Positions 43,166-52,627 of a stretch of DNA of 64,000 nt are shown here, piece by piece. The notes under the pieces were generated by a model. It made no database searches. It was not told the DNA's origin and saw nothing but the letters and a program-made list of their open reading frames with translations. Position 1 is the first letter of the stretch. Each line of letters opens with the position of its first letter. Origin of the DNA: Dongia_A sp039808885 (GTDB lineage: Bacteria > Pseudomonadota > Alphaproteobacteria > Dongiales > Dongiaceae); the NCBI GenBank assembly GCA_039808885.1, contig JBDHTX010000021.1, forward strand, positions 1 to 64,000, read 5' to 3'. Made by a program: the position numbers and the translations under genes.

Positions 43166-43179
43166 TGTAATCGATTACA
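43166..43179. promoter_or_regulatory. Perfect LacI-family operator TGTAATCGATTACA
   Basis: A perfect 14-bp palindrome with the central CG of LacI/GalR operators lies 34 bases before the dapA-like start. On the minus strand it overlaps a possible -10 (TACATT, 17 bases from TTGCCT). Two 12/14 copies precede the regulator and importer genes. Confidence 0.85.
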
Positions 43180-43213
43180 GCCTTCCAGGCAAGGCGCAAA
43201 TGCGAACGGAACG

Positions 43214-43229
43214 GCGCCCGAGCGGGCGC
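43214..43229 (-). terminator. Weak hairpin after the island SDR 2 gene
   Basis: GCGCCC (43214-43219), loop GAGC, GGGCGC (43224-43229). Reading minus, the flank has GTTCCGTT. It lies just beyond the SDR 2 stop and upstream of the dapA-like promoter, so it may separate the two operons. Confidence 0.4.
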
Positions 43230-43250
43230 GCAAGTCGCCTGAGCGATGTC

Positions 43251-44000
43251 CTAGAGATCGGTCCATCCGCCGTCCACGCGAAGGTTGGCGCCGGTGACAT
43301 AGGAAGAGGCGCTGCTGGCCAGGAACAGGGCGGCCTTGGCGACCTCGTCCGCGCCGCCCAGGCGTTTCAGCGCCGTCTCCTCCGCCTCGGCCCGCCTGGC
43401 GGCGTCGGCCTCAGCCTTCGATGCCGCCAGCTTGTCGAAGATCGGCGTGTCGATCGGCCCTGGCGCGAAGCAGTTCACCCGGATGCCGCGCCCGGCGAGT
43501 TCCGCGGCGAGCGTCCGCGTGAGGGATCGGATCGCCGCCTTGCTCGCGGAGTAGACCGCCATGCCCGGAGCCCCCAGCGCATCCATGCAGCTCGAGGTCA
43601 GAATCACGCTCCCGCCTTTGCCCATCAGCGGCAGCCCCTGCTGCACGGTGAAGAACGCGCCCTTGAAGTTGATGGCCATCTGGTCGTCGAAATCGGATTC
43701 GCCGACATCTTCGATGCGGCCGGGCCAGGTTACGCCCGCATTGGCGAAGAGCACGTCCAGCCGCCCGAACCGCTCTTTCGCCAGCGCCATGGTGCCTTGT
43801 ATGGCCGGCAGGGACCGGCAATCCGCCACGTGGCCGGTGGCGTTCCGCAAGGAACGGGCCGCCGCCTCGACCCGGGAGCGGTCCTGGCCCGTGAACAGCA
43901 CCCGCGCCCCCGCCTCGGTCAAAGCGTGGGCGATCGCGAAGCCGATGCCGGTGGTTCCGCCGGTGACAAGCGCGCACTTGCCGTCAAGCTGAAGGTCCAT
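43251..44000 (-). CDS. Short-chain dehydrogenase/reductase (island SDR 2)
   Basis: 249 residues. Cofactor motif ALVTGGTTGIGFAIAHAL, NNAG-like LFANAGVTWPG, Ser in ILTSSCMDA and the Y-x3-K pair in YSASKAAIRSL form a complete classical SDR active site. The end SYVTGANLRVDGGWTDL is normal. Probably an NAD(P)-dependent alcohol/ketone step on the imported substrate. The start overlaps the HAD gene by 17 bases with a GAGAGG site inside that gene, so it is the last gene of the ten-gene operon. Confidence 0.9.
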   Translation of the reverse strand: MDLQLDGKCALVTGGTTGIGFAIAHALTEAGARVLFTGQDRSRVEAAARSLRNATGHVADCRSLPAIQGTMALAKERFGRLDVLFANAGVTWPGRIEDVGESDFDDQMAINFKGAFFTVQQGLPLMGKGGSVILTSSCMDALGAPGMAVYSASKAAIRSLTRTLAAELAGRGIRVNCFAPGPIDTPIFDKLAASKAEADAARRAEAEETALKRLGGADEVAKAALFLASSASSYVTGANLRVDGGWTDL

Positions 44001-44850
44001 TGCAACCTCTCTCGCTCTCTCCTGGCCCGATCGGGATCCCACGCGGCGGCCGGCCGACCAGCCAATCCACCACGTCGGCAAACCCGCCTTCGTCGCAGGA
44101 GGCGCCGACATAGCTGGCGCGCCGCTTCACGGCAGCGATGGCATTGCCGACCGTCGCGGGACTGCCGACGGCTTCGAGCATCGACAGGTCGTTCTCGGCG
44201 TCGCCGACCGCCGCGCACTCGGCCGGGCGCAAGTCGAGCTCGGCCATCAAACGGCGGATGGCCGCGCCCTTGGACACGCCCTGCGGGCCGACCTCCAGCA
44301 GCATCTGGTGGGATTGCGCCACCTGCACCGAGCCCGACCAGCGGCCCCGCAAGGCATCGAAGCAGCCGGGAGTCCGCCCATCGACGCACAGGATCTTGAA
44401 CGGGCCCTCGCGCCGGGCGGTAAAATCGCGGGTCACGGTCGCCTGCTCGCCGACCTTGCCCAGTTGCCAGGCAATCGCGGGGGTTTCCCGCTGGATCAGG
44501 ATTTCCTCGTCGCCATACCAGATCGGGTCGGCCCCCTGGGCCCGCACGTCTTCCATGATGGCCGCGGCGGTTTCGGCGGGCATGCGCTCGGACCAGATCG
44601 CCGCGCCGCGCTCAAGATCGCCAATCCACGCGCCGTTGAAGCACACCGCGCGGCCGCGCCATCCCAACGGATCGAGCACGCGCCTCAGGGATCCCGGCGC
44701 CCGGGCCGTGACGAAGACGATCCGCAGCCCGGCGCTCCTGGCCGTCTCCATCGCCGCGGCCGTCCGCGGATGAATGGTGTAGGCGTGCGTCAGGAACGTC
44801 CGATCAAGATCGGAGAAGAGCACCTTGGGACGGGGATCAGTCGTCTGCAT
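43984..44850 (-). CDS. HAD-superfamily phosphatase (Cof type)
   Basis: 288 residues. The Asp nucleophile is in VLFSDLDRTFLT, motif II T/S in IVFVTARAPGSL, and the acidic motif IV is AVGDAENDLSML after the type II cap (residues about 90-200, AIWSERMPAETAAAIMED). Such enzymes dephosphorylate sugar phosphates. A role could be in clearing phosphorylated intermediates of the pathway. The gene begins 28 bases after the aldehyde dehydrogenase gene and overlaps SDR 2. Confidence 0.88.
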   Translation of the reverse strand: MQTTDPRPKVLFSDLDRTFLTHAYTIHPRTAAAMETARSAGLRIVFVTARAPGSLRRVLDPLGWRGRAVCFNGAWIGDLERGAAIWSERMPAETAAAIMEDVRAQGADPIWYGDEEILIQRETPAIAWQLGKVGEQATVTRDFTARREGPFKILCVDGRTPGCFDALRGRWSGSVQVAQSHQMLLEVGPQGVSKGAAIRRLMAELDLRPAECAAVGDAENDLSMLEAVGSPATVGNAIAAVKRRASYVGASCDEGGFADVVDWLVGRPPRGIPIGPGESERGCNGPSA

Positions 44851-44878
44851 GTCGCCGCCACACCGGTTCCTTGCCGCC

Positions 44879-46372
44879 CTAGCGAAGCTGGATCCAGATC
44901 GCCTTCGTCTCGGTGTACTGGTCGTGCGCGGCGAGCCCCTTGTCCTTGCCGCCGAAGCCGGATTCCTTGTAGCCGCCGAAGGGGACGGCGAAGTCGCCTT
45001 CCGAGTAGCAATTGACCGAGACGGTGCCGGCCCGCACCGCCCGGGCCACCTTGTGGGCGGTGTTGAGGTCGTTGGTATAGAGCGATGCAGCCAGGCCGTA
45101 GCGCGTGTCGTTCGCGATCCGGATGGCCTCGTCCACGTCCTTGAAGGTGATGACGGAGAGCACGGGGCCGAAAATCTCGTCCTGGGCGATCTTCATGTCG
45201 TTGCGCACGCCGTCGAAGATGGTGGGCTCGACAAAGTAGCCGCCGCTCTCGGCCAGGACCCGATTGCCGCCGAGCGCCACCCTGGCGCCCTCGCGCCTGC
45301 CCGCGTCGATATAGGAGAGCACCTTTTCCAGGTGCCCTTCCTCGATCATCGCGCCGATGCGGGTGGCGCGGTCCAGCGGATCGCCCACAATCCAGGACTT
45401 GAAGACCGGCGCGAGCTGCTCGAGCAACCGATCCTTGGCGCCTTCCTGCACCACCAGGCGCGAGCCGGCCGAGCAGTTCTCGCCCTGGCAGAACAGGATG
45501 CCGGCCGCGATCTGGTCAAGGAGGGGGCCGAAATCCTTCACGTCGTCCATGACAATGGCCGGGCTCTTGCCGCCGCATTCGAGGACGATCCGCTTCATGT
45601 TGGAATCGGCGGCGTATTTCAGGAACAGACGGCCCACCTCGCCCGACCCGGTGAAGCTGACGCAATCGATGTCCATATGCAGGCCGATGGCGCGGCCCGC
45701 GGTCGGCCCCATGCCCGGCACCACGTTGAAGACGCCGTCAGGGATTCCGGCCTCCGCCGCCAGCGCGGCCAGGCGGATCAGCGAAAGCGAGGTCTGCTCC
45801 GCCGGCTTCAGGACGATGGAGTTGCCGCCGGCCAGCGCCGGCGCGATCTTCCACATCGCCACGAAGAGCGGGAAGTTCCACGGAATGACGGCGCCGACGA
45901 CGCCGATCGGCTCGCGCACGATCATCGACACGACGTCCCTGGCCGCCGGCGAGACCTGATCGTAGATCTTGTCCGTCGCCTCCGCGTGCCAGCGCAGCGT
46001 CTCGACGCTGTCGGGCAGATCGACATTCAGCGAATCGCTGATCGGCTTGCCGCAATCCAGCGTTTCCAGCAGGGCGAGCTCGGGAATGTCCCGCTCGATG
46101 AGATCGGCGAAGCGCAGCAGCACCTTCTTCCGCTCGCGCGGCGACATCCCCGCCCAGGACGCTCGCTCGAACGCATCGCGGGCCGCCTTGACGGCGAGAT
46201 CCACATCCGGCGCGTCGCAGGCCGCGACATCGGCCAGCTTCTTCCCATTGGCCGGATTGACGGTCGCAAACGTCGCGCCCGACTTTGCGTCGACGTAGCG
46301 GCCGCCGATGAAGGCCCTGGTCTCGAACCGGAGTTTCCGGGCGGCGGCGTGAAGGTCTGTCTGGATGTTCAT
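44879..46372 (-). CDS. Aldehyde dehydrogenase 1 (island)
   Basis: 497 residues. Cofactor region with VPWNFPLFVAMWKIAPALAG, catalytic Glu in LECGGKSPAIVMDD and nucleophile Cys in QGENCSAGSRLVV. The NxGQxC pattern reads C-Q-G-E-N-C here, the style of PuuC or betaine-aldehyde dehydrogenase-like enzymes. It should oxidise an aldehyde to an acid with NAD(P). C-terminal PFGGYKESGFGGKDKGLAA is normal. The start at 46372 is 29 bases after the racemase gene. A second ALDH is four genes upstream. Confidence 0.92.
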   Translation of the reverse strand: MNIQTDLHAAARKLRFETRAFIGGRYVDAKSGATFATVNPANGKKLADVAACDAPDVDLAVKAARDAFERASWAGMSPRERKKVLLRFADLIERDIPELALLETLDCGKPISDSLNVDLPDSVETLRWHAEATDKIYDQVSPAARDVVSMIVREPIGVVGAVIPWNFPLFVAMWKIAPALAGGNSIVLKPAEQTSLSLIRLAALAAEAGIPDGVFNVVPGMGPTAGRAIGLHMDIDCVSFTGSGEVGRLFLKYAADSNMKRIVLECGGKSPAIVMDDVKDFGPLLDQIAAGILFCQGENCSAGSRLVVQEGAKDRLLEQLAPVFKSWIVGDPLDRATRIGAMIEEGHLEKVLSYIDAGRREGARVALGGNRVLAESGGYFVEPTIFDGVRNDMKIAQDEIFGPVLSVITFKDVDEAIRIANDTRYGLAASLYTNDLNTAHKVARAVRAGTVSVNCYSEGDFAVPFGGYKESGFGGKDKGLAAHDQYTETKAIWIQLR

Positions 46373-46401
46373 GGCTCTTGTTCCGTTCTCGAAGATCTGT
46401 G

Positions 46402-47433
46402 TCAGGGGTTGGGCCAGGTGTCGGAGAGGGTGTAGCCGGCCGGGAACGGGTCGCTGGGGTCGAGTACGTATTGGTGGAAGGCGGTGATCCAGGCGCGGCC
46501 CGTGATGGCCACGCTGACCGCGTCCTGGCCGCCGATCCTGGCGGTCTCGAAGATCTCGCCCACGAATTTCGTGCCGATGATCGATTCGTGGATGAAGCGC
46601 TCCCCGACCGCGATTTCCCCCCGCGCATGCATCAGGGCGAGGCGGGCGCAGGTGCCCGTTCCGCAAGGCGAGCGGTCGAGCCGCCCGGGCGAGACGATGA
46701 CGCCGTTCCGCGCCGTCTTCACCCCATCGCGGATCTCCAGCGGCCCGGCCCACAGGGTCTGGTTGATGGTGTGGATCTCGGGATTCTCGGGATGGACCGA
46801 CGGCAACTGCGCGGCGGCCGCCCGCTTCACGATCTCGCCGACGTCGGAGAGCGCGCGCGCCTCCGAAGGCTCGATCCTGAAGCCCAGGTCGGCGGCGTTC
46901 ACGATCACATAGATCATCCCGCCATAGGCGACATCGACGCGCACCGTGCCGTAGCCCGGCACCTCGATGTGCTTGTCGCGGTGCATCACGAAGGACGGCA
47001 GATTGCGGAACTTGACGCTCTCGCACTTGCCGTCCTTGCATGCCGCCTCGATGCGGATCAGGCCGCCCGGCGCCTCGAGCGTGACATGGGTGACCGGCTC
47101 GACCATGGGGATCATGCCGGTCTCGAGCAGCACGGTGGCGGTGCAGATGGTGTTGGTGCCGGACATCGCCGGGTAGGAGGCCGGCTCGATGATGATGTAG
47201 CCGGCCTGCGCCTCCGGGTTGGATGAGGCCAGCACGAGATTGGTGCACAGGGTGACCTTGCCGCGCGGCTCATGGAGCAGAAAGGCGCGCAGCCAGTCGC
47301 CCTTGGTTTCGAGCCATCGCGCCTTCTCGAACATGGTCCTGCCGGGCACGTCGACGACACCGCCGACGATCACCTCGTTCGGCTCGCCCTCCGCATGGGC
47401 GCCGACGACATGAATGGTCCGAGACAGTCGCAT
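46402..47433 (-). CDS. Proline racemase superfamily protein 1 (Ser/Cys catalytic pair)
   Basis: 343 residues. The superfamily's two catalytic Cys positions here are Ser91 (in PAMSGTNTICT) and Cys257 (in RLDRSPCGTGTCARL). Cys/Cys members include proline racemase and many 4-hydroxyproline 2-epimerases; Ser/Cys or Thr/Cys members include other epimerases and trans-3-hydroxy-L-proline dehydratases. So an epimerase or dehydratase acting at the alpha carbon of a cyclic imino acid is expected, not simple proline racemase. The start at 47433 matches the second paralogue. Confidence 0.9.
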   Translation of the reverse strand: MRLSRTIHVVGAHAEGEPNEVIVGGVVDVPGRTMFEKARWLETKGDWLRAFLLHEPRGKVTLCTNLVLASSNPEAQAGYIIIEPASYPAMSGTNTICTATVLLETGMIPMVEPVTHVTLEAPGGLIRIEAACKDGKCESVKFRNLPSFVMHRDKHIEVPGYGTVRVDVAYGGMIYVIVNAADLGFRIEPSEARALSDVGEIVKRAAAAQLPSVHPENPEIHTINQTLWAGPLEIRDGVKTARNGVIVSPGRLDRSPCGTGTCARLALMHARGEIAVGERFIHESIIGTKFVGEIFETARIGGQDAVSVAITGRAWITAFHQYVLDPSDPFPAGYTLSDTWPNP

Positions 47434-47472
47434 CGCGTTTCCCCTCAACTCCGTCGGTTTGCAGCGCCCGCC

Positions 47473-49113
47473 CTATGCCGGCAGGTAGTAGGCGGGCGCC
47501 GGACCCGTCTCCGCTGGCCGGCCGCGGATCACGTCCGCGAGCTTCTCGGCCATCATGATGACGGGCGCGTTCAGGTTGCCGGTGACGATCTCGGGCATGA
47601 TCGAGGCATCGACGACGCGAAGGCCTTCGATGCCGTGGACCTTCGCGTCCTCGTCGACGACCGCCATGTCGTCGCCGCCCATCCTGCAGGTGCAGCAGGG
47701 GTGATAGTTGGTTCCCGCGTTCTGCCGCAGCCAGGCGGTGATCTCGGCGTCGGTCCGGACAGTCTCGCCCGGGACCACTTCGGCGCCACGGAACGCGTCC
47801 CATGCCCGCTGCGCGATGACGCGGCGAACGGCCTTCACCGCCTCGACCGCCTGGGCCATGTCGTCCGGGTCGGTCAGGTAGTTGAAGACGAATTTCGGGT
47901 CGGCGGCGGGGTCCGCCGTGTCGATCCAGACGCGGCCGGTGCTTTTCGGCCGCATCAGGCTGAGGAAATACTGGAAGCCGTTCTCCAGCTTCACGCTGCC
48001 GTGCTGGAACTCGCCCAGCATCGGCACGAATTCGAGCTGCACATTGGGGATGCGCTCGCTCTCGCGGGTGCGCAGGAAGGCACCAACCTCGAAGAAGTTC
48101 GTCGCGCCCAGGCCCTTGCGGAACAGCAGCCATTGCAGCCCCAGCTTGACCCGGCCGGTAATCCCCAGGCGCGCCGCGATGGACACGTCCTGCGTCGCGC
48201 GGTGCATGACCGGCGCCGCGACGTGATCCTTCAATCCCTGCCCGACGCCCGGAAGGTCCGACACGATGGCGATCCCCAGCTTGCGCAGGTCGCGCGCATC
48301 GCCGATTCCCGACAGCATGAGGGTCTGCGGCGAGTTGATGGCGCCGCCGCACAGGATGGCTTCACGGCCGATCTCCCACGACATGGCGGAATCGCCCGCT
48401 TGCCCATGCACCCTGACCGCGCGCGTGCCGGAGAATTCGATGCGGGTGACGCGAACGCCGGTTTTCACCGTCAGGTTGGGGCGCGGGCCAGGCGCGTGCA
48501 GATAGGCCTGGGACGTGCTCCAGCGAATGCCGCCATGGACGTTGCGCTGGGTGACATGGACGCCCTCCTGGCGATGGGCATTGTGGTCGGCGATCCGCGG
48601 CAGGCCGGCCTGCTCGCCCGCCGCCAGGAACGCCGAGAAGAGCGGGTTCCGCGCCCGGCAGGTCTCGATCATCATCGGCCCGGAGCCGCCGCGAAACTCG
48701 CTGGCACCACCCGCGAAGGTCTCCGCCTTCTTGAAATACGGCAGGCAATGGGCGAAGGACCAGCTCTTCAGGCCGGCCGCCGCCCAGTTGTCGTAGTCCC
48801 AGGGATTGCCGCGGACCCAGTTCATGCCGTTGATGGAGGACGAGCCGCCCAGCACCTTGCCGCGCGCCTCGTAGATCCTGCGGCCGTCAAGCCCCGGCTC
48901 CGGCTCCGTGTGATAGTACCAGTTGTGGCGCCGGCCCATCAGGGGATAGCCGAGCGCGGCCGGCATCCGGATATGGATGTGCCGGTCCGTCGGGCCCGCC
49001 TCGAGCAGCAGGACCCTGACATCCCTGTCCTCGGCCAGGCGCCCCGCCACGACCGCTCCGGCGGAGCCTGAACCGATGACGATGTAGTCGAAGATCGCGT
49101 TGGCCGGGCTCAC
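47473..49113 (-). CDS. GMC-family FAD oxidoreductase (choline dehydrogenase-like)
   Basis: 546 residues. FAD motif DYIVIGSGSAGAVVAGRLAE, GMC signature 1 KVLGGSSSINGMNWVRG, signature 2 CGGAINSPQTLMLSGIG and the active-site pair region NYHPCCTCRMG with the His. It oxidises an alcohol to an aldehyde using FAD and a quinone or cytochrome acceptor. With an ALDH on either side, an alcohol-to-acid route is implied. The GTG at 49113 has an AGAGG site about 8 bases upstream. Upstream ATGs lack such a site. Confidence 0.9.
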   Translation of the reverse strand: MSPANAIFDYIVIGSGSAGAVVAGRLAEDRDVRVLLLEAGPTDRHIHIRMPAALGYPLMGRRHNWYYHTEPEPGLDGRRIYEARGKVLGGSSSINGMNWVRGNPWDYDNWAAAGLKSWSFAHCLPYFKKAETFAGGASEFRGGSGPMMIETCRARNPLFSAFLAAGEQAGLPRIADHNAHRQEGVHVTQRNVHGGIRWSTSQAYLHAPGPRPNLTVKTGVRVTRIEFSGTRAVRVHGQAGDSAMSWEIGREAILCGGAINSPQTLMLSGIGDARDLRKLGIAIVSDLPGVGQGLKDHVAAPVMHRATQDVSIAARLGITGRVKLGLQWLLFRKGLGATNFFEVGAFLRTRESERIPNVQLEFVPMLGEFQHGSVKLENGFQYFLSLMRPKSTGRVWIDTADPAADPKFVFNYLTDPDDMAQAVEAVKAVRRVIAQRAWDAFRGAEVVPGETVRTDAEITAWLRQNAGTNYHPCCTCRMGGDDMAVVDEDAKVHGIEGLRVVDASIMPEIVTGNLNAPVIMMAEKLADVIRGRPAETGPAPAYYLPA

Positions 49114-49196
49114 GTCACGTGCCTCTTCCATGCGCGCGAGGGGACCATGCGCGCAACGCGCAACCGACCCGTCGCCGTACCAAGGCGGCTCGATAC

Positions 49197-50687
49197 TCAA
49201 GAACAGGCATGGGGCAGCGCATCCGGCCGCTTGCCGAGCTTCACGAATGTCGACTTCACATCCATGAACTCGAGCAGCCCCTCCAGCCCGTTCTCGCGGC
49301 CGAGGCCGCTTTGTCCGACCCCGCCGAAAGGCAGCTGCACGGCGGTTTCGAGATAGGTGTTGATGTAGACCGTTCCGGAGCGAAGCTTCTTCGAAACCAC
49401 GAGCGCCTTGTCGACATCCTTGGTCCAAAGGCCGTTGCCAAGCCCGTATTTCGTGTCATTCGCCAGCGCGATCGCTTCGTCCATGGTGCGGAAGCTTGTG
49501 ACACTGAGCACGGGCCCGAAGATCTCGTCCCGGAACAGGGTCATCTCGGGCCGCACTTCCGCGAAGATCGTCGGCGCGATGAAACATCCCCTGTCGAGCC
49601 CGTTCGCGGTGATCCGGTGCCCGCCGCAGGCCAGCCGGGCGCCCTCCCGCTTGCCCGTCTCGATGTAGCCCAGCACCCTGTCCATGTGCTGCTGATGGAT
49701 CAAGGCGCCCATGTCGGTGGACTCGTCCAGCGGCATGCCGACGCGTACGGCGGCGGATCGCGCGGCCAGGCGCGCGACGAATTCCTCGGCGATGCGCTCT
49801 TCGACGATCAGGCGGCTGCCCTGGACACATTCCTCTCCCTGATTAAGGACATAGCCCAGCAGGGCGCCGTCGAGCGCGGAATCGATATCCGCATCGGCGA
49901 AGACCACGTTGGCGGCCTTGCCGCCGAGCTCGAGGCCGACGCGCTTCAGCTGCTCGCCACACCGCAGGGCAATCTTCCTGCCGACGGCCGTGGAGCCGGT
50001 GAAGGAGATCATCTGGACATCCGGATGGTCGATCAGCGCTTCACCGACCTGCGCGCCGGTGCCGGTCACCACGTTGATGACGCCGGGCGGCAGACCGGCC
50101 TTGGCGGCCAGGGCCGCCACCTCCAGCGCCGTGCCCGAGGTCAGCTCGGACGGTTTGACCACGCAGGTGCAGCCGGCGGCCAATGCGAAGGGCAGTTTCT
50201 GGAACAGGGTCACCAGCGGGAAATTCCAGGGCACGATCATGCCGACGACGCCCCGCGGGGCGCGCGTGATCAGGCCGAAATTCGGGGCGCCGAGATGCGT
50301 CAGCGCCTCGCCCGGGATTTGCCATGCCAGCGCCGCGGCGTAGCGCCCGAGCTCGATCGACCAGGCAACCTCGCCGCGCGCGAAGCGGATCGGCTTGCCC
50401 GTCTCTTCGGCCTCCATGACGGACAACCGCTCGGATTCCGCGGCGATCAGGTCGAGCCACTTGTTGATCAGATGCGCCCGCTCGCCGCCGGCGAGGTCGG
50501 ACCAGGTGTCCGATTTCCGGAATGCCCGTTTCGCCGCCGCCACCGCCGCGTCGGCCTCGGCAAACGCGCTGTCGGCGAACGTCGCCAGGACGGCCCCGTG
50601 CGCCGGCGACCGGCGCTCGATGGCGCGGCCGCCGGTCGGCTTTGCCCAGTCGCCATCGACCCAATTGCCATATTGCCGAACGGACAT
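49197..50687 (-). CDS. Aldehyde dehydrogenase 2 (island)
   Basis: 496 residues. IVPWNFPLVTLFQKLPFALA, catalytic Glu in LELGGKAANVVFADAD and Cys in QGEECVQGSRLIVEE. The C-terminal region ENGLEGLLEFMDVKSTFVKL is betaine-aldehyde dehydrogenase-like. Only about one third of its landmark segments match ALDH 1 residue for residue, so the two are not a recent duplication and probably handle different aldehydes. It lies 19 bases after the ATPase gene in the operon. Confidence 0.92.
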   Translation of the reverse strand: MSVRQYGNWVDGDWAKPTGGRAIERRSPAHGAVLATFADSAFAEADAAVAAAKRAFRKSDTWSDLAGGERAHLINKWLDLIAAESERLSVMEAEETGKPIRFARGEVAWSIELGRYAAALAWQIPGEALTHLGAPNFGLITRAPRGVVGMIVPWNFPLVTLFQKLPFALAAGCTCVVKPSELTSGTALEVAALAAKAGLPPGVINVVTGTGAQVGEALIDHPDVQMISFTGSTAVGRKIALRCGEQLKRVGLELGGKAANVVFADADIDSALDGALLGYVLNQGEECVQGSRLIVEERIAEEFVARLAARSAAVRVGMPLDESTDMGALIHQQHMDRVLGYIETGKREGARLACGGHRITANGLDRGCFIAPTIFAEVRPEMTLFRDEIFGPVLSVTSFRTMDEAIALANDTKYGLGNGLWTKDVDKALVVSKKLRSGTVYINTYLETAVQLPFGGVGQSGLGRENGLEGLLEFMDVKSTFVKLGKRPDALPHACS

Positions 50688-50706
50688 ATCCCGAACCCGC
50701 AGCGGT

Positions 50707-51774
50707 CTAGTTCAAAGCCACGAGGCGGACGCGATCCGGGAGGGCGGCGACGCCTATCACGTCGCCGATTCTCGCCGTCGTGTGATCGGTGACGACGATG
50801 TAGGACCGCTCGCCGCTCTTCACATAGACGTTCGTGGTCTGCCCGAGGGGTTCCACGAAGTTCACCTCCGCCTCGGCCGCGCCGGCGGTCCCGGCCGCCA
50901 CGATGCGCAGATGCTCGGGCCGCACGCCGATCAGCAATTCCCCCGTGCCACTGGCGACACTCGCCGCCCGCGCGCGTTCCGCCGGCTCCAGGAACCCCGC
51001 CAGCTCGGGAATCTCGCAGGCGATTCCGCCGCCCTCGGCCAGTCTCGCCGGGAACAAGTTCATCGAGGGGGAGCCGATGAAGTCGGCGACGAATGCCGTC
51101 TTCGGCCGGTCGTAGATCTGATGCGGGGACGCCACCTGGATCATGTCGCCCTTGCTCATGACCGCGATCCGGTCGGCCATCGACATCGCCTCGACCTGGT
51201 CATGGGTCACGTAGAGGGTGGTGATGCCGAGGCCGGAAACGAGCTTCTTGATCTCGGTCCGCATGGTCGCCCGCAGCTTGGCATCGAGGTTCGACAGCGG
51301 CTCGTCCATGAGGAAAACGCGCGGATTGCGCACCAGCGCACGGGCGAGCGAGACGCGCTGGCGCTGGCCGCCGGAGATCTGTCCGGGTTTCCGATGCAGG
51401 AACTCGGCGATGCCGAGCTTCGCCGCCGTGTCCTCCACCTTCTTGCGGCGCTCCGGCTCCGGCACGTGGCGGATCTTCAGGGGAAAGGCGATGTTGTCGT
51501 AGACCGACAGGTGCGGATAAAGGCCGTAATCCTGGAACGCCATGGCGATGTCCCGGTGCCGCGGCTCCTCGTAGGTGACATCCTTGCCGTTGATCCGGAT
51601 CTCGCCCTCGCTCGGCAGCTCGAGCCCGGCGACCATGCGGAGCGTGGTCGTCTTGCCGCATCCCGACGGGCCCAGCATGACGAAGAATTCGCCGTCCTCG
51701 ATGTCGACGGAGACACCGTTGACCGCGGTGAACGAGCCGAAGCGCTTGAAGACCTGGTTGATCTGAATGCCCAT
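50707..51774 (-). CDS. ABC importer ATP-binding subunit (MalK/UgpC type)
   Basis: 355 residues. Walker A GPSGCGKTTTLRMVAG, signature ISGGQRQRVSLARAL, Walker B VFLMDEPLSNLDAKLR and switch His in YVTHDQVEAM. The C-terminal regulatory TOBE/OB domain (about residues 240-355) is present, as in MalK and UgpC of CUT1 importers. It energises uptake of a carbohydrate-like or polyol-like solute. Starts 13 bases after the permease gene. Confidence 0.95.
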   Translation of the reverse strand: MGIQINQVFKRFGSFTAVNGVSVDIEDGEFFVMLGPSGCGKTTTLRMVAGLELPSEGEIRINGKDVTYEEPRHRDIAMAFQDYGLYPHLSVYDNIAFPLKIRHVPEPERRKKVEDTAAKLGIAEFLHRKPGQISGGQRQRVSLARALVRNPRVFLMDEPLSNLDAKLRATMRTEIKKLVSGLGITTLYVTHDQVEAMSMADRIAVMSKGDMIQVASPHQIYDRPKTAFVADFIGSPSMNLFPARLAEGGGIACEIPELAGFLEPAERARAASVASGTGELLIGVRPEHLRIVAAGTAGAAEAEVNFVEPLGQTTNVYVKSGERSYIVVTDHTTARIGDVIGVAALPDRVRLVALN

Positions 51775-51787
51775 GAATCCTGCTCCT

Positions 51788-52627
51788 CTAGCCCTTCACC
51801 GCGCCCAGCGTCAGCCCGCGCACCAGATAACGCTGCATCATCAACACCAGCACGACCACCGGCACCGACATCAGGACGCCGGCGGCGGAGGCGAGGCCCC
51901 AGGAGATCGCCTTCGGCTTGATGGCGCTCGCCGCGATCACGGGCAGCGTCCGCGCGTCCTTCGAGGTGAGGATGCTGGCGAGGAGGTACTCGTTCCAGGC
52001 GAACATGAAGATGATCACCATCGTCGCGGCCAGGCCCGGCAGCAGGAGCGGCAGCGTCACGCGCCAGAAGCACTCGAACCGGCTGCAGCCGTCGATCAGC
52101 GCCGCCTCCTCGATGGACTGGGGAATCTCCTGGATGAAGACGCGCATGATCCAGACGACAAAGGGCAGGCCGTTCAGCGTATAGACCGCGATCAGGAGCC
52201 AGGGCGTGTCGAACACGCCAAGCTGCTTCGCGATCATGAACAAAGGGATGACGCTGACGATCGGCGGCAGCATGCGGATCGACAGGATCTCGAAGGCGAT
52301 GAAGTCCTTGTTCTTGATGTCGAACCGCGCGAGGGCGTAGGCCGCCAGCGTGCCGGCCATCATCGCAAAGGACGTCGCAAGGCCGACGATGAGCGCGCTG
52401 TTGAGGAAGGCGTCCCAGGCGTTCATCTCCTCGAACAGATGGCGAAAGCTCTCCAGGGACGGCGCGAACAGCCAGATCGGCGGATAGACCGCGACGTCCG
52501 CCTCCGCCTTCAGCGACGACATGACCATCCATGCGGTCGGAAAGCTGAAGAACGCGAGCGCGATCAGCGCCAGCACGTAGTAGGACGAGTATGCGACCAG
52601 ATGGGACCTTGGACGGGATCTGCTCAT
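51788..52627 (-). CDS. ABC importer permease (MalG-like)
   Basis: 279 residues with six membrane helices. The EAA loop that contacts the ATPase is EEAALIDGCSRFECFWRVTL. The start overlaps the stop of the other permease (ATGA), showing coupling. The frame is open upstream, but there it only shadows the partner gene. CUT1-type permeases import oligosaccharides, glycerol phosphates or sugar acids. Confidence 0.93.
   Translation of the reverse strand: MSRSRPRSHLVAYSSYYVLALIALAFFSFPTAWMVMSSLKAEADVAVYPPIWLFAPSLESFRHLFEEMNAWDAFLNSALIVGLATSFAMMAGTLAAYALARFDIKNKDFIAFEILSIRMLPPIVSVIPLFMIAKQLGVFDTPWLLIAVYTLNGLPFVVWIMRVFIQEIPQSIEEAALIDGCSRFECFWRVTLPLLLPGLAATMVIIFMFAWNEYLLASILTSKDARTLPVIAASAIKPKAISWGLASAAGVLMSVPVVVLVLMMQRYLVRGLTLGAVKG

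Noticed and set aside
43190..43240. Treating the hairpin at 43214-43229 as a strong terminator
   Set aside because: It has no convincing T-run; kept only as a weak terminator candidate.
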